Positions 16,438 to 27,173 are shown, counted from the stretch's first letter. The stretch is 64,000 bases of DNA from Metarhizobium sp964253915 (GCF_964253915.1 NZ_CAXUSG020000010.1:124001-188000); one strand, 5' to 3'. Numbers and translations: made by a program. Notes: a model not told the origin generated them from the letters alone.

Positions 16438-17286
16438 ATGTCGTCGCGTCTTCTTTTTCCATTGCTTGCCGTGACCCTCGCCCTGACGGGCTGCGGCACC
16501 AAACCCAATTCCGAAACCGGCTCCCTCAAGACCTCGTTTGCCGCGACCACGCCGCTGCACCATAAAAAGGGTGCGAACGAGCCTGTGGAGATGGAGCCTG
16601 CCGCCTGGGTTAAGCCCAGCCATCCCGGCGGACTTTCCGGCCGGACGCTGACCGTCGGCTCGCTCAGCGAATTGAAGCTGCGCCCCAAGGAAGTGATCCT
16701 GACCTTCGATGACGGCCCGATGCCCGGCAAGACGGAAAAGGTCTTGGACATCCTCGACGGTTACGGCGTCAAGGCGACCTTCCTGATGGTCGGCCAGATG
16801 GCGGAAACCTATCCGGCGATTGCCCGCAAGGTCGTGCGGCGCGGCCACACCATCGGCACCCATACCTACCGGCACAGCAACCTCGCCGGCATGGGATATG
16901 ACAGCGCCCTGTCCGAAATCGCCCGCGGCGAAAAGGCGGTCGAAAAGGCGACTTCGGTCAATGCCGGTTTCTTCCGCTTCCCCTATCTTTCCGATACCCG
17001 CCGGCTGCGCAGCGCGCTTGCCGGACGCGGTCTCGTGGTCCTGGATGTCGATGTCGATTCGAAGGATTACTTCAAGGTCGGGCCTTCGGCCGTGACCATG
17101 CGAACGATGGAATCGCTTCGCCGGCGCGGCAGCGGCATCATCCTGATGCATGACATCCACAAACGTACGGCCACCATGCTGCCCGCCCTGCTCAACCAGT
17201 TAAAGAACGACGGCTACAAGGTGGTGACGCTTCGCTACAAGCGCAGCCGCATGCCCGGCTCGATGCTGATGGCCTCCGCCGAGTAA
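16438..17286 (+). CDS. Polysaccharide deacetylase (NodB-type) lipoprotein
   Basis: 282 residues. A lipoprotein signal (LLFPLLAVTLALTGCG, lipobox LTGC) should anchor it to a membrane. After a low-complexity linker, the NodB-homology domain starts at about 80: motif 1 LTFDDGP (catalytic base and metal Asp), motif 2 HTYRHSN (metal His pair), motif 3 RFPY, and a late LMHDIH with the catalytic His. Such carbohydrate esterase family 4 enzymes remove acetyl groups from N-acetylated sugars in peptidoglycan or exopolysaccharide; the substrate here is unknown. Start at ATG 16438; a TTG at 16405 is possible. A terminator follows. Confidence 0.9.
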   Translation: MSSRLLFPLLAVTLALTGCGTKPNSETGSLKTSFAATTPLHHKKGANEPVEMEPAAWVKPSHPGGLSGRTLTVGSLSELKLRPKEVILTFDDGPMPGKTEKVLDILDGYGVKATFLMVGQMAETYPAIARKVVRRGHTIGTHTYRHSNLAGMGYDSALSEIARGEKAVEKATSVNAGFFRFPYLSDTRRLRSALAGRGLVVLDVDVDSKDYFKVGPSAVTMRTMESLRRRGSGIILMHDIHKRTATMLPALLNQLKNDGYKVVTLRYKRSRMPGSMLMASAE

Positions 17287-17316
17287 AATCGGACAGCCTT
17301 TCCGTACCGGATACCG

Positions 17317-17346
17317 CAAAAGCCGCCCTTGCCGAAGGGCGGCTTT
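17317..17346 (+). terminator. Rho-independent terminator after the deacetylase gene
   Basis: A perfect 11-base stem AAGCCGCCCTT (17320-17330) / AAGGGCGGCTT (17335-17345) with a GCCG loop, 34 bases after the stop, followed by only a few T. The next gene starts at 17410, so that gene probably has its own promoter. Confidence 0.8.
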
Positions 17347-17409
17347 CTGCTAAGACTGCCCGGCAAACAGACACTTCGAGCGAAACACCCGTCAAAGAGC
17401 ATTCCCATC

Positions 17410-18336
17410 ATGGCCCCCATCAAGCTCGCCATCGTCGGCGTCGGCAAGATCGTCCGCGACCAGCACCTCCCCGCCATCGCCGCCAACGGCAGCTATGAAC
17501 TGACCGCCACCGCGAGCCGTCACGGCACGGTGGACGGCATTCCGAGCTATCCGACCATCGGCGCGATGCTGGAAGCCGTACCGGAAATCAACGCCGTTTC
17601 GCTGTGCATGCCGCCGCAGTATCGATACGAGGCAGCCCATGCCGCGCTCGCCGCCGGCAAGCACGTGTTCCTCGAAAAGCCGCCGGGCGCCACCCTCAGC
17701 GAAGTGCAGGACCTGAAGCGGAGCGCCGACGAAAAGGGCCTGACGCTGTTCGCCAGCTGGCATTCGCGCTATGCGCCGGCCGTGGAGGCAGCAAAATCGT
17801 TCCTCGCCGCCACCACGATCCGCAGCGTCAACGTCATCTGGAAGGAAGACGTCCGCCACTGGCATCCGAACCAGGACTGGATCTGGCAGGCCGGCGGCCT
17901 CGGCATCTTCGATCCTGGTATCAATGCATTGTCGATCGTCACGCATATCCTGCCGCGGGCAATCTTCCTCACCAAGGCCAGCCTGGAATTCCCGGAAAAC
18001 CGCGATGCGCCGATCGCTGCCGATCTTCGCTTTACGGACATTGCCGGCCTCGACGTGCACGCCGAATTCGACTGGCGCCAGACCGGCAAGCAGAGCTGGG
18101 ATATCGTCTCCGCCACGGACGCCGGCGAAATGGTGCTCTCTGAAGGCGGCGCCAAGCTGTCGGTCAATGGCGAACTGAAGTTTTCCGCGCCGGAAGCCGA
18201 ATATCCGGCCCTCTACGAGCGCTTCGCCTCTCTCGTTGCCGCCGGCCAGTCGGATGTCGACCTGGCGCCGCTGACGCATGTCGCCGATGCCTTCATGCTC
18301 GGCCGGCGCAAGTTCGTCGATTCGTTCTTCGATTAA
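17410..18336 (+). CDS. Gfo/Idh/MocA oxidoreductase, D-galactose/L-arabinose 1-dehydrogenase-like
   Basis: 308 residues, the same length as the Azospirillum L-arabinose 1-dehydrogenase it closely resembles. It would oxidise the aldose C1 to a lactone with NAD(P)+. The N-terminal Rossmann fold has VGVGKIVRDQHLPAI; EKPPGATLSEV carries the conserved EKP Lys; and the ASWHSRYAPAVE and WKEDVRHWHP...WIW...GGLGIFDPGINALSI blocks are characteristic of this aldose dehydrogenase group, with Asp and Asn of DPGIN near the sugar. No other sugar catabolism gene is adjacent. The start at 17410 begins MAPIKLAIVG; the frame is open upstream through the terminator and is not used. Confidence 0.9.
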   Translation: MAPIKLAIVGVGKIVRDQHLPAIAANGSYELTATASRHGTVDGIPSYPTIGAMLEAVPEINAVSLCMPPQYRYEAAHAALAAGKHVFLEKPPGATLSEVQDLKRSADEKGLTLFASWHSRYAPAVEAAKSFLAATTIRSVNVIWKEDVRHWHPNQDWIWQAGGLGIFDPGINALSIVTHILPRAIFLTKASLEFPENRDAPIAADLRFTDIAGLDVHAEFDWRQTGKQSWDIVSATDAGEMVLSEGGAKLSVNGELKFSAPEAEYPALYERFASLVAAGQSDVDLAPLTHVADAFMLGRRKFVDSFFD

Positions 18337-18393
18337 GACGGGCTTCAATCAAGTCGAGCTTCGATTGAGATGGGAAGGCGGCTTCGTCCGCCT

Positions 18394-18843
18394 TTACCCT
18401 TTCTTCTCCCAGCGGCCTTCGGCATTCTGCTGCCAGTAGGTCAGCTTGTGCCCCTCGCCTTTCAGCTTCTTCCACTGACCTCGAGCCGCTTCGAGCTGGC
18501 CCTGATCGTAGCCGTCGAACATGAAGACGACGCGCTCATAGGCATCCAGCGGCGGCGGTTCGGCGCCGTCTATGATGAACCGCACGGTCGCGCCGTTCGC
18601 ATTGTCCGTGGTCAGCGTCAAAAGCACTGGCTGATCCTCCGCCATCTCCTCCCCATCGAGACCGTGCGCCAGAAAACTGTCGTCGCGGAACGTCCAGAGA
18701 TGGCCGTCGAGCTTGTCGCGCAAGGCGGCATCGTTCATCTGCACGGTCACCCGCCAGCCGCGCTCGACACTTTTGTCGAGCAACGGCGGCAAGGCGTCTT
18801 CCAGCTTGCTCTCGGTCAGATGGTAGAACAGGACTTCGGTCAC
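18394..18843 (-). CDS. holC: DNA polymerase III chi subunit
   Basis: 149 residues. Chi links the polymerase III clamp loader to single-stranded DNA-binding protein at the replication fork. The N-terminus TEVLFYHLTESKLEDALPPLL and the central DERVVF-like segment (AYERVVFMFDGYD) fit alphaproteobacterial HolC. The start is taken as the GTG at 18843, seven bases after the pepA stop; an upstream ATG in frame lies inside pepA. The pepA-holC order is a common arrangement, and the two are probably one transcript. Confidence 0.9.
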   Translation of the reverse strand: MTEVLFYHLTESKLEDALPPLLDKSVERGWRVTVQMNDAALRDKLDGHLWTFRDDSFLAHGLDGEEMAEDQPVLLTLTTDNANGATVRFIIDGAEPPPLDAYERVVFMFDGYDQGQLEAARGQWKKLKGEGHKLTYWQQNAEGRWEKKG

Positions 18844-18850
18844 GCCGGTC

Positions 18851-20341
<1,491 letters not shown>

Positions 20342-20366
20342 TGATTCTCCGCTGCAACATTGTCAT

Positions 20367-20387
20367 CATGATCGTGGAGCGATCATG
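20367..20387. promoter_or_regulatory. Inverted repeat upstream of pepA
   Basis: CATGATCG (20367-20374) and CGATCATG (20380-20387) form a perfect 8-base dyad around TGGAG, 26 bases upstream of the pepA start. It could be an operator or an mRNA leader hairpin. No function can be assigned from sequence alone. Confidence 0.4.
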
Positions 20388-20543
20388 GGGTTTTATCGTC
20401 TGAACGCAAGTGCAAGCTGCTTATGCCGAAATGCACGGTTCTGCAAAACCGGCTCTCGGATGATCATTCTGCTGTCGCACTCGACTGTTAGGCACGGACC
20501 GCATGTTCGAGGGAGCAAAACGGAATGAATCCGGGATTTTTTC

Positions 20544-21326
20544 GTGACAACTGACTTGGGGAAACCCGGCGCCAGCGGGGAAACTGGCGGCCTGATGCGT
20601 CCTTACGCATATACGCAGATCTTTTGCGTTATATTCGCACTGTGGTGGGTGACGCTCTGCTTCTTTCACGTCTTTCCACAGATAGACCTCATCGTCGCCA
20701 AGTGGTTTTTCGTGCCCTTCACCTGCCAGGAAACGCCGAATGCCCTCGGCATCTGCGGGCATTTCCCCTTCAGCCGTGACGAGTTCCACAAGGGACTGCG
20801 CAAATTCCTGTTCTTCCTGCCGTCGGCCATCGCCATCATCTTGGTCTGTATGACGGTACTGGAACTGCGCCGACGGCGGCGCGGGCTTAGAAAGCTCGAC
20901 CTGCGCTATTACGGCGCAGCGCTCGTCTCCTTCGTCGTCGGGCCGTACATCCTCGTCAATCTCTGGCTCAAGTCGCATTCGAATCGGCCCCGTCCCTACG
21001 AGACCGACATTTTCGGCGGCAAACACATGTTCGAGCCTGCCGGGTCCTTTGCCGGCACCTGCAACAATAACTGCTCGTTCATTTCGGGAGAGGCCGCCGG
21101 GGCAGGTTGGCTGTTTTGCCTGATTATCCTCATTCCTCCGCCGCTGCGGCCGTTGCTCGTGCCGCCCCTCGTCATCGTCGCTTTCTTGACGCCGGCCCTG
21201 CGCGTTGCCTGGGGCGGCCACTATCTGTCCGACGCCGTACTCGGCTGGATGTCTTCGCCGGTCATCTTCTTCGGCGTGCTGGCATTGACCGAAGTGACAC
21301 GCCGCCGGAAAATTTTGCTGGCCTAA
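20544..21326 (+). CDS. PAP2-family lipid phosphatase
   Basis: 260-residue inner membrane protein with about six spans. The PAP2 motifs are partly conserved: motif 1 KSHSNRPRP (K143, R150), motif 3 RVAWGGHYLSD (R220, nucleophile H226, D230). Motif 2, normally PSGH, reads FISGE (S181, G182, E183), so the usual His proton donor is Glu. Family members remove phosphate from lipids such as undecaprenyl pyrophosphate, phosphatidylglycerophosphate or lipid A (LpxE/LpxF). Its place just before lptF suggests a lipid A or LPS role, but that is inference. The start is the GTG at 20544 or the ATG at 20595; neither has a strong ribosome site. Confidence 0.83.
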   Translation: MTTDLGKPGASGETGGLMRPYAYTQIFCVIFALWWVTLCFFHVFPQIDLIVAKWFFVPFTCQETPNALGICGHFPFSRDEFHKGLRKFLFFLPSAIAIILVCMTVLELRRRRRGLRKLDLRYYGAALVSFVVGPYILVNLWLKSHSNRPRPYETDIFGGKHMFEPAGSFAGTCNNNCSFISGEAAGAGWLFCLIILIPPPLRPLLVPPLVIVAFLTPALRVAWGGHYLSDAVLGWMSSPVIFFGVLALTEVTRRRKILLA

Positions 21327-21430
21327 CGGAAATTTGACGGGCGGCCTGTCGCCAAAAATTCACAAACAGCGTAGAGAAAACGCGTCGCCGGCAGGTCTTC
21401 ACGAATGCCGGCTTGAGTTTGAAGGCCTGC

Positions 21431-22609
21431 ATGAAACTGATCGAGTCATATATTCTGCGGCGCGTGAGCCAGATGTTCCTGGTGGCGTTGCTGCCGGTGC
21501 TGGCCATCATCTGGACGACCCAGGTGCTCGGCCGCATCAATCTTGTGACCGATAGCGGCCAGTCGATCGGCTCGTTCGTGCAGTTGGCGACACTCATCCT
21601 GCCGACCATCATCCCCATCGTCCTGCCGTTTGCCATCGTCATCGGCATCACCCAGACGCTGGCGGCGATGAACAACGATTCGGAGTTGACCGTCATCGAG
21701 GCCGCTGGCGCCACGCGCGCGACGATCATGCGGCCGATCCTGCTTTTGGCTGCGGGCCTTAGCGTCTTCTCCTTCTTCGTCGACAATGTCATTGAACCGA
21801 AGGTCCGCGTCGCAGCCCGCGAAATGGTCGCCGCCGCCTATGCCGATCTTCTCTCCTCGGTCATCGAGGAAAAAACGTTCCGGCGCATCGAGGACGGCCT
21901 CTACATCCAGATCTCCGAGCGCCATTCCGGCCGCATCCTCAAGGGCCTGTTTGTCGCCGATTCGCGCGATCCGAATTTCGACCTCATCTATTATGCCCGC
22001 GAAGGCGCGGTGAATGTCGAGGGCACGGCCCTGATCATGCATGACGGCGAGGTGCATCGGAAGATTCCGAACGGCAACGTCTCGATCATCCGCTTCGATT
22101 CCTATTCCTTCGACCTGTCGGACCTCACCCAGACGCGCGGCCAGGCCACCCTGCGCTCGGGCGACCGGAGCCTCGGCTTCCTCCTCAATCCGGATCCTGA
22201 AGATTCGCATTACAAGCAGAAACCCGGGGAATATCGCGCCGAACTGCACCGACGGCTGACGGAGTGGTGTTTCCCGCTGCTCTACGCAATGATTTCACTG
22301 CTGATTGCCGGCGACGCCCGTTCGCACCGCGATGCCCACCTGCATCCGATGGTGTCGGCCCTGGCGATCAGCTTCGGCCTGCGCTGGGCATCCTTCTACG
22401 CATCGAACCAGTCGGAGCACGACGTTACCTATGTCTATGTCGCTTACGCGGTGCCGATCGTCGCGGGCGCCGTTGCCGCCTTCCTGCTGTCGCGCAACAT
22501 GAAGCTCCGGATCCCGGCCTTCCTGCGCTACCGGACCGCCGACATCTGGCGCGGGCTGCTGGCGCGGCTGAACGGTCAGCGCGGCGCTTCGAAGGGAGAT
22601 CCGGCATGA
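21431..22609 (+). CDS. lptF: LPS export ABC transporter permease LptF
   Basis: 392 residues. LptF is one of two inner membrane permeases of the LptB2FG complex that extracts LPS from the inner membrane and pushes it along the periplasmic bridge. It starts MKLIESYILRRVSQMFLVALL (shown in part), has three membrane spans, a large periplasmic jellyroll domain in the middle (about 120-270), and three more spans. The coupling-helix region contains ELTVIEAAGATRATIMRPIL. Its stop overlaps the lptG start by 4 bases. Confidence 0.94.
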   Translation: MKLIESYILRRVSQMFLVALLPVLAIIWTTQVLGRINLVTDSGQSIGSFVQLATLILPTIIPIVLPFAIVIGITQTLAAMNNDSELTVIEAAGATRATIMRPILLLAAGLSVFSFFVDNVIEPKVRVAAREMVAAAYADLLSSVIEEKTFRRIEDGLYIQISERHSGRILKGLFVADSRDPNFDLIYYAREGAVNVEGTALIMHDGEVHRKIPNGNVSIIRFDSYSFDLSDLTQTRGQATLRSGDRSLGFLLNPDPEDSHYKQKPGEYRAELHRRLTEWCFPLLYAMISLLIAGDARSHRDAHLHPMVSALAISFGLRWASFYASNQSEHDVTYVYVAYAVPIVAGAVAAFLLSRNMKLRIPAFLRYRTADIWRGLLARLNGQRGASKGDPA

Positions 22610-23694
22610 TCTTCTCGACGCTCGGACGCTACTTCTTCCGCCGTTACCTTGCGACCACCCTGTGGTTCCTGCTCGGCATCGTCTCGATCATCTTCCTGAT
22701 CGACTTTTCCGAAACTTCCGGGCGATTCTCGTCGCTGGCCGGTTATTCGGTCGGCGGCGCGCTGTTCATGACCTTCGTGCGCCTGCCGCTCATCCTGCAG
22801 CAGACGATCCCCTTCATCATGCTGTTTGTCGGCATGACGACGCTGATTGCGCTCAACCGCCGCTACGAACTGGTGGTGACGCGGGCCGCCGGCGTCTCCG
22901 TCTGGCAGTTCATGGCCCCCTTCGTGTTCGGCGCCTTTCTTGTCGGTGCGGCGACCACGCTTGCACTCAATCCTTTGGCAGCCTGGGGCCAGCGTCAGGC
23001 GCTATTTCTCGAATCGGATTGGAAAGCGGCAAGCAACAAGAGCCGTTCGTCCTCCGCTGTTCCGTGGCTTCGCCAGATCAGCGGCAAGGACGACACGGTG
23101 ATCGGCGGACGGGTGATCCTCGAAGACGGAACCCTGCTCGTCGACGCCGCCCTGATCCATTTCGATCCGGAAGGCCGGATCATTCTGAGACAGGATGCGG
23201 GATCGGCAAAATTGCAAGATGGTTACTGGTTGCTTAACGACGTGACAGAGACTAGGCCAGGTGAAGTCCCTGTGCGACTCCCATCCGTCCAAGTGCCGAC
23301 CAACTTGAAACGGGAATTCGTGCAGGAGCGTTTGGCTCAACCGGAAACCGTTGCTTTTTATGATCTTTCTCAGAAAATTGCGATTGCCAAGTCCTTCGGT
23401 GTTTCCACCCGGGCGCTTGAGACGCAATATCACTCCCTGCTTTCGCTGCCCTTCCTGCTGATTGCGATGACCATGATCGCCGCAACCGTCACGCTGAAGT
23501 TCAGTCGTTTTGCACAATCCCGCTCGGTGATTCTGGGTGGAATCCTTTCAGGCTTCGTGCTTTATGTTGTGACCGTGCTTGTGAAAGCATTCGGAAGCAG
23601 CGGGGTAGTACCACCGTTCATTGCGGCCTGGATTCCGGTCGTGGTGGCGATGGCACTCGGGGCTACAATTCTGCTGCATCAGGAGGATGGCTAG
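22606..23694 (+). CDS. lptG: LPS export ABC transporter permease LptG
   Basis: 362 residues, the partner of LptF with the same layout: spans at the N-terminus (TLWFLLGIVSIIFLIDF), the coupling region YELVVTRAAGVSVWQFMAPFV, a periplasmic jellyroll, then C-terminal spans (LLSLPFLLIAMTMIAATVTL). LptF and LptG together form the LPS cavity. It starts at the ATGA overlap with lptF, and its TAG stop overlaps the lptD start by one base, so all three are tightly coupled. The last third of the gene, from about 23220, has slightly lower G+C than its start. Confidence 0.94.
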   Translation: MIFSTLGRYFFRRYLATTLWFLLGIVSIIFLIDFSETSGRFSSLAGYSVGGALFMTFVRLPLILQQTIPFIMLFVGMTTLIALNRRYELVVTRAAGVSVWQFMAPFVFGAFLVGAATTLALNPLAAWGQRQALFLESDWKAASNKSRSSSAVPWLRQISGKDDTVIGGRVILEDGTLLVDAALIHFDPEGRIILRQDAGSAKLQDGYWLLNDVTETRPGEVPVRLPSVQVPTNLKREFVQERLAQPETVAFYDLSQKIAIAKSFGVSTRALETQYHSLLSLPFLLIAMTMIAATVTLKFSRFAQSRSVILGGILSGFVLYVVTVLVKAFGSSGVVPPFIAAWIPVVVAMALGATILLHQEDG

Positions 23695-26054
23695 TGGCGG
23701 TAACAAACCGCAAAACGATCAGGAGGCTTTTGACCGCCCTGCTGACCGGGGTGGCTGCGTCTGCGTATTTCAGTGCGACTGTTGTAGCGGCTTACGCTCA
23801 GTCGAACAGTTTGCAGTCGCTGGAGCCGAACATTCCTGCCGAGTCGAAGCTCATGCTCGCGGCAAACGAACTCGTGTACGATAAAGATGCCGAGCGGATT
23901 TCCGCTGTCGGCGGTGTGCAGATCAATTACGCTGGCTACAAGATGGTGGCCCAGCGCGTTGAATACGATCAAAAAACCGGCCGGATGACGGCGATCGGCA
24001 ATATCGAGCTGATCGAGCCCGGCGGCAACCGGCTGTATGCCGAAACGCTCGATGTCACGGACGACTTCGGCGAAGGCTTCCTCAATGCCTTGCGCGTGGA
24101 GACGACCGACAATACCCGTCTGGCCGCCGAAAGCGCCGAACGCGTCGGCGCCCGCGACATGATTCTCAACAACGGCGTCTACACGGCCTGCCTGCCCTGC
24201 GCAGAAAAGCCGGATCGCGCGCCGCTGTGGCAGATCAAGGCCCAGCGTGTCATCCAGAATGGCGAGAAGCATACGGTGCGGCTGGAAAATGCCCGCTTCG
24301 AGCTTTTCGGCCAGTCGATTGCCTGGATACCCGTGCTTGAGGTTCCCGATCATACGGTGAAGCGCAAGTCCGGCTTCCTCTTCCCGAGCATGTCGACGAC
24401 CGAAAACCTCGGCTTCGGCCTGAAGGTTCCGTATTATTACGCCATTTCCAACAGCAAGGATCTGACGGTCAGCGGTACCGGCTACACCAGCCAGGGTTTC
24501 CTGCTGGATGCCGAATATCGCCAGCGCTTCGACAATGGCACGCTCACCCTGCGGGCAGCCGGCATCAGCCAGATGAACCCGGATGAGTTTACCGACGGCA
24601 CCAGCGATGCCGAGGTCAAAGAACGTGGCATGATCCAGTCCACTGGCGCGTTTACGATCAATCCGCGCTGGGCCTTCGGCTGGGACGTCATGACCCAGAC
24701 CGACAACAACTTTTCGCGCACATACGATCTGAACGGTCTCGACGAGAGCGTCCATACCAACCAGGTCTACCTGACGGGCATGGGCGATCGTAACATCTTC
24801 GACATGCGCGCCTTCTATTTCGACGTCCAGGATTCCAATCCGCGCGACACCGAAGAGAACAAGCAGGCGATGGTCTATCCGGTCATCGACTACGGCTACA
24901 TCGCGCCGGTTCCGGTCGGTGGCGGCGAGCTGTCGCTCGATATCAACTTCACGAATATTTCGCGCTCGAACCCGGATATCTACACATCGAGCGGCTACGA
25001 TCGTTTCCGTGGGCTTGACGGCCGCATGGCGCGCCTTTCGGCCGAAGCCGAATGGAAGCGTACCTTCATCACCGACGGCGGCCTGTCGCTGACGCCGATC
25101 GTCGCACTTCGCGGCGATGCGCTGAACGTCGACATGGCAAGCCCGAACTCCATCGACCCTGCCCGTTACCTCTACGGCGGTGGCTTCGAAGGTGACGATG
25201 CAAACGCTCGCGGCATGGTTACGGCCGGCCTGGAAGCCCGTTATCCGATCCTGATGACGACGGCCAACAGTAGCCACGTCTTCGAGCCGATCGCGCAGAT
25301 TTTTGTGCGCCCGGACGAACAGATGGCTGGCGGCCTGCCGAACGAGGATGCCCAGAGCTTCGTGTTCGATGCTACCAACCTGTTCGAGCGTGACAAGTTT
25401 TCGGGTTACGACCGGATCGAGGGCGGCACGCGTGCCAATGTCGGCTTGCGTTATACCGGCACCTTCGACAGCGGCTATACGCTGCACGGCATCTTCGGCC
25501 AGTCCTATCACTTGGCGGGTCTGAACTCCTTTGCCACCGACGATCTGGTGAATGCAGGCGCGAATTCCGGTCTCGAAAGCGACGTCTCGGACTTCGTGTC
25601 CATGGCGAGCGTCACGACACCGTATGGCCTTTCGCTGACGGCTCTCGCCCGCCTGGACGAAAAGACGCTCGAGCCGATGCGCACCGGTGCTTCCGTCGGC
25701 TACGGCAACGATCGTCTGCAGACGAGCCTGACCTACACGCAGATCGCCGAGCAGCCGAAATACGGCGCCTCGGAAGAAAGCACCGAACTGCAGACTTCCG
25801 CTTCGTTCCGCCTGACGCAATATGTTTCGGTGTTCGGCTCCATGACCTGGGACCTGAACAACGACGTCGTCAGCCGCCGCAGCGCCGGTTTCTCCTATGA
25901 GGACGAGTGCACGATCTTCTCGCTGTATTACACCGACAAGCGTGACATCTCGAACACCGCGGCAAACGACTGGCAGATCGGTGCCCGCCTCAGCTTCCGT
26001 ACGCTGGGCGACATCCAGGTCGGCGATGCGCCGCAGGGCAACTATCGTTACTGA
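23694..26054 (+). CDS. lptD: LPS-assembly outer membrane protein LptD
   Basis: 786 residues. LptD is the essential outer membrane barrel that, plugged by lipoprotein LptE, inserts LPS into the outer leaflet. A signal peptide ends near AAYAQ/S; the periplasmic OstA/LptA-like jellyroll follows (about 45-150: LMLAANELVYDKDAERISAVG, GNIELIEPGG), then the large barrel with LFGQSIAWIPVLEVPD and LEARYPIL. Cys residues occur in the plug region (TACLPCAEK) and near the C-terminus (EDECTIF), consistent with the disulfides that activate LptD. The start is GTG at 23694, overlapping the lptG stop. No lptE is visible here. Confidence 0.95.
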   Translation: MAVTNRKTIRRLLTALLTGVAASAYFSATVVAAYAQSNSLQSLEPNIPAESKLMLAANELVYDKDAERISAVGGVQINYAGYKMVAQRVEYDQKTGRMTAIGNIELIEPGGNRLYAETLDVTDDFGEGFLNALRVETTDNTRLAAESAERVGARDMILNNGVYTACLPCAEKPDRAPLWQIKAQRVIQNGEKHTVRLENARFELFGQSIAWIPVLEVPDHTVKRKSGFLFPSMSTTENLGFGLKVPYYYAISNSKDLTVSGTGYTSQGFLLDAEYRQRFDNGTLTLRAAGISQMNPDEFTDGTSDAEVKERGMIQSTGAFTINPRWAFGWDVMTQTDNNFSRTYDLNGLDESVHTNQVYLTGMGDRNIFDMRAFYFDVQDSNPRDTEENKQAMVYPVIDYGYIAPVPVGGGELSLDINFTNISRSNPDIYTSSGYDRFRGLDGRMARLSAEAEWKRTFITDGGLSLTPIVALRGDALNVDMASPNSIDPARYLYGGGFEGDDANARGMVTAGLEARYPILMTTANSSHVFEPIAQIFVRPDEQMAGGLPNEDAQSFVFDATNLFERDKFSGYDRIEGGTRANVGLRYTGTFDSGYTLHGIFGQSYHLAGLNSFATDDLVNAGANSGLESDVSDFVSMASVTTPYGLSLTALARLDEKTLEPMRTGASVGYGNDRLQTSLTYTQIAEQPKYGASEESTELQTSASFRLTQYVSVFGSMTWDLNNDVVSRRSAGFSYEDECTIFSLYYTDKRDISNTAANDWQIGARLSFRTLGDIQVGDAPQGNYRY

Positions 26055-26067
26055 CGAAGTCGCCGAT

Positions 26068-26100
26068 GCCTTGGCGGGAGCCCGCCAAGGCAGTGTTTTT
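26068..26100 (+). terminator. Rho-independent terminator after lptD
   Basis: An 11-base perfect stem, GCCTTGGCGGG / CCCGCCAAGGC, with a minimal AG loop and a T run (AGTGTTTTT) ends 46 bases after the lptD stop. It should end or reduce transcription from lptFGD before the SurA-like gene, which would then need its own promoter within 26101-26234. Confidence 0.85.
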
Positions 26101-26234
26101 CACGCTGGAATACGCCGGAAAGCTGCTCGGTCATTGTTTTGCCGTAAGAATTACGTTATTCGGCACCTTCGTGGAATTTTCGCAAGATCGGAGCAGCGGG
26201 CAGCCCTGGTGGCGCCAGCCGGAGAGGTAGACCG

Positions 26235-27173
26235 ATGAAATCTGGATTGAAGCCGATACGTGCGCTTGTGTTCGGTGTCGCGGCCCTGGCGGTTTCCCTG
26301 ACGGCACAGCCGTTCGTGCCGGCAGCTTTCGCCGCAAGCCAGATCAGCGCCACCGTCAACAAGACGGCGATCACCACCGGCGACGTCGCCAAGCGCGTTG
26401 CCTTCCTCCGCCTGCAGAGAACGAAGGGCAATCTCAACAAGATCGCCCAGCAGCAGCTTGTCGACGAATATCTGAAGCGTCAGGAAGTTTTGCGCGTGCA
26501 GATGTCCGTCAGCACGCAAGAAGTCGATGCGGCCTATGCGCGTTTCGCGGCCAGCAACAAGATGGCCCCCGAGCAGCTGAGCAAATTGCTGCAGCAGGCC
26601 GGTGTCGGCGCCGATCACTTCAAGGCCTATATCGCCATTTCCATGAGCTGGCCGCGCGTCGTCAATGCCCGCTACGGATCCAGCGGCCGCATGTCCAACC
26701 AGGAAGTCGTCAGCCGCATGCTGCAGAACAAGCAGAAGCCGGTGACGACGGAATATTTCCTGCAGCAGGTCATCTTCGTGGTGCCGGCCTCCAAGAAGGG
26801 CATCGTCGGCAAGCGCAAGGCCGAAGCCGAAGCCTCGCGGGCGAAGTTCCCGGGTTGCGACCAGGCGAAGATCTTTGCCGCCACCATGCATGACGTTTCG
26901 ATCCGCAGCCTCGGCCGCGTGCTGGCGCCGGAACTGCCGGAGGACTGGAAGCCGCTGATCGAGAAGGCCAAGGGCAATACCACCGGTACCCGCGTCACCG
27001 AACGCGGCGTCGAATATCTCGCCATCTGCAAGACACGCCAGGTTTCGGACGATTATGCGGCGGAAGTCGTTTTCCGTGCCGAAGATCTTGGCAAGCAGAA
27101 GGACGGCGAAAATCCGAACGAGGCGAAGTATGTCGAGGAGCTGCGCAAGAAGGCGCAGATCGTCTACAACTAA
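26235..27173 (+). CDS. SurA-like periplasmic chaperone (SurA N-terminal domain)
   Basis: 312 residues with a signal peptide (cleaved near AAFAA/SQ). The N-terminal domain (about 35-190: ISATVNKTAITTGDVAKRVAFLR, then helices EQLSKLLQQAGV) matches the SurA chaperone core that escorts outer membrane proteins to the BAM complex. The C-terminal part (TEYFLQQVIFVVP...) looks like one degenerate parvulin domain, without clear isomerase residues; E. coli SurA has two and is about 430 residues. Its position between lptD and pdxA-rsmA is the classical arrangement of surA. Confidence 0.88.
   Translation: MKSGLKPIRALVFGVAALAVSLTAQPFVPAAFAASQISATVNKTAITTGDVAKRVAFLRLQRTKGNLNKIAQQQLVDEYLKRQEVLRVQMSVSTQEVDAAYARFAASNKMAPEQLSKLLQQAGVGADHFKAYIAISMSWPRVVNARYGSSGRMSNQEVVSRMLQNKQKPVTTEYFLQQVIFVVPASKKGIVGKRKAEAEASRAKFPGCDQAKIFAATMHDVSIRSLGRVLAPELPEDWKPLIEKAKGNTTGTRVTERGVEYLAICKTRQVSDDYAAEVVFRAEDLGKQKDGENPNEAKYVEELRKKAQIVYN

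Noticed and set aside
23691..25820. 709-codon open frame on the minus strand
   Set aside because: Antisense to lptD; no similarity, and composition is rich in Arg, Asp and Gly as expected of shadow frames.
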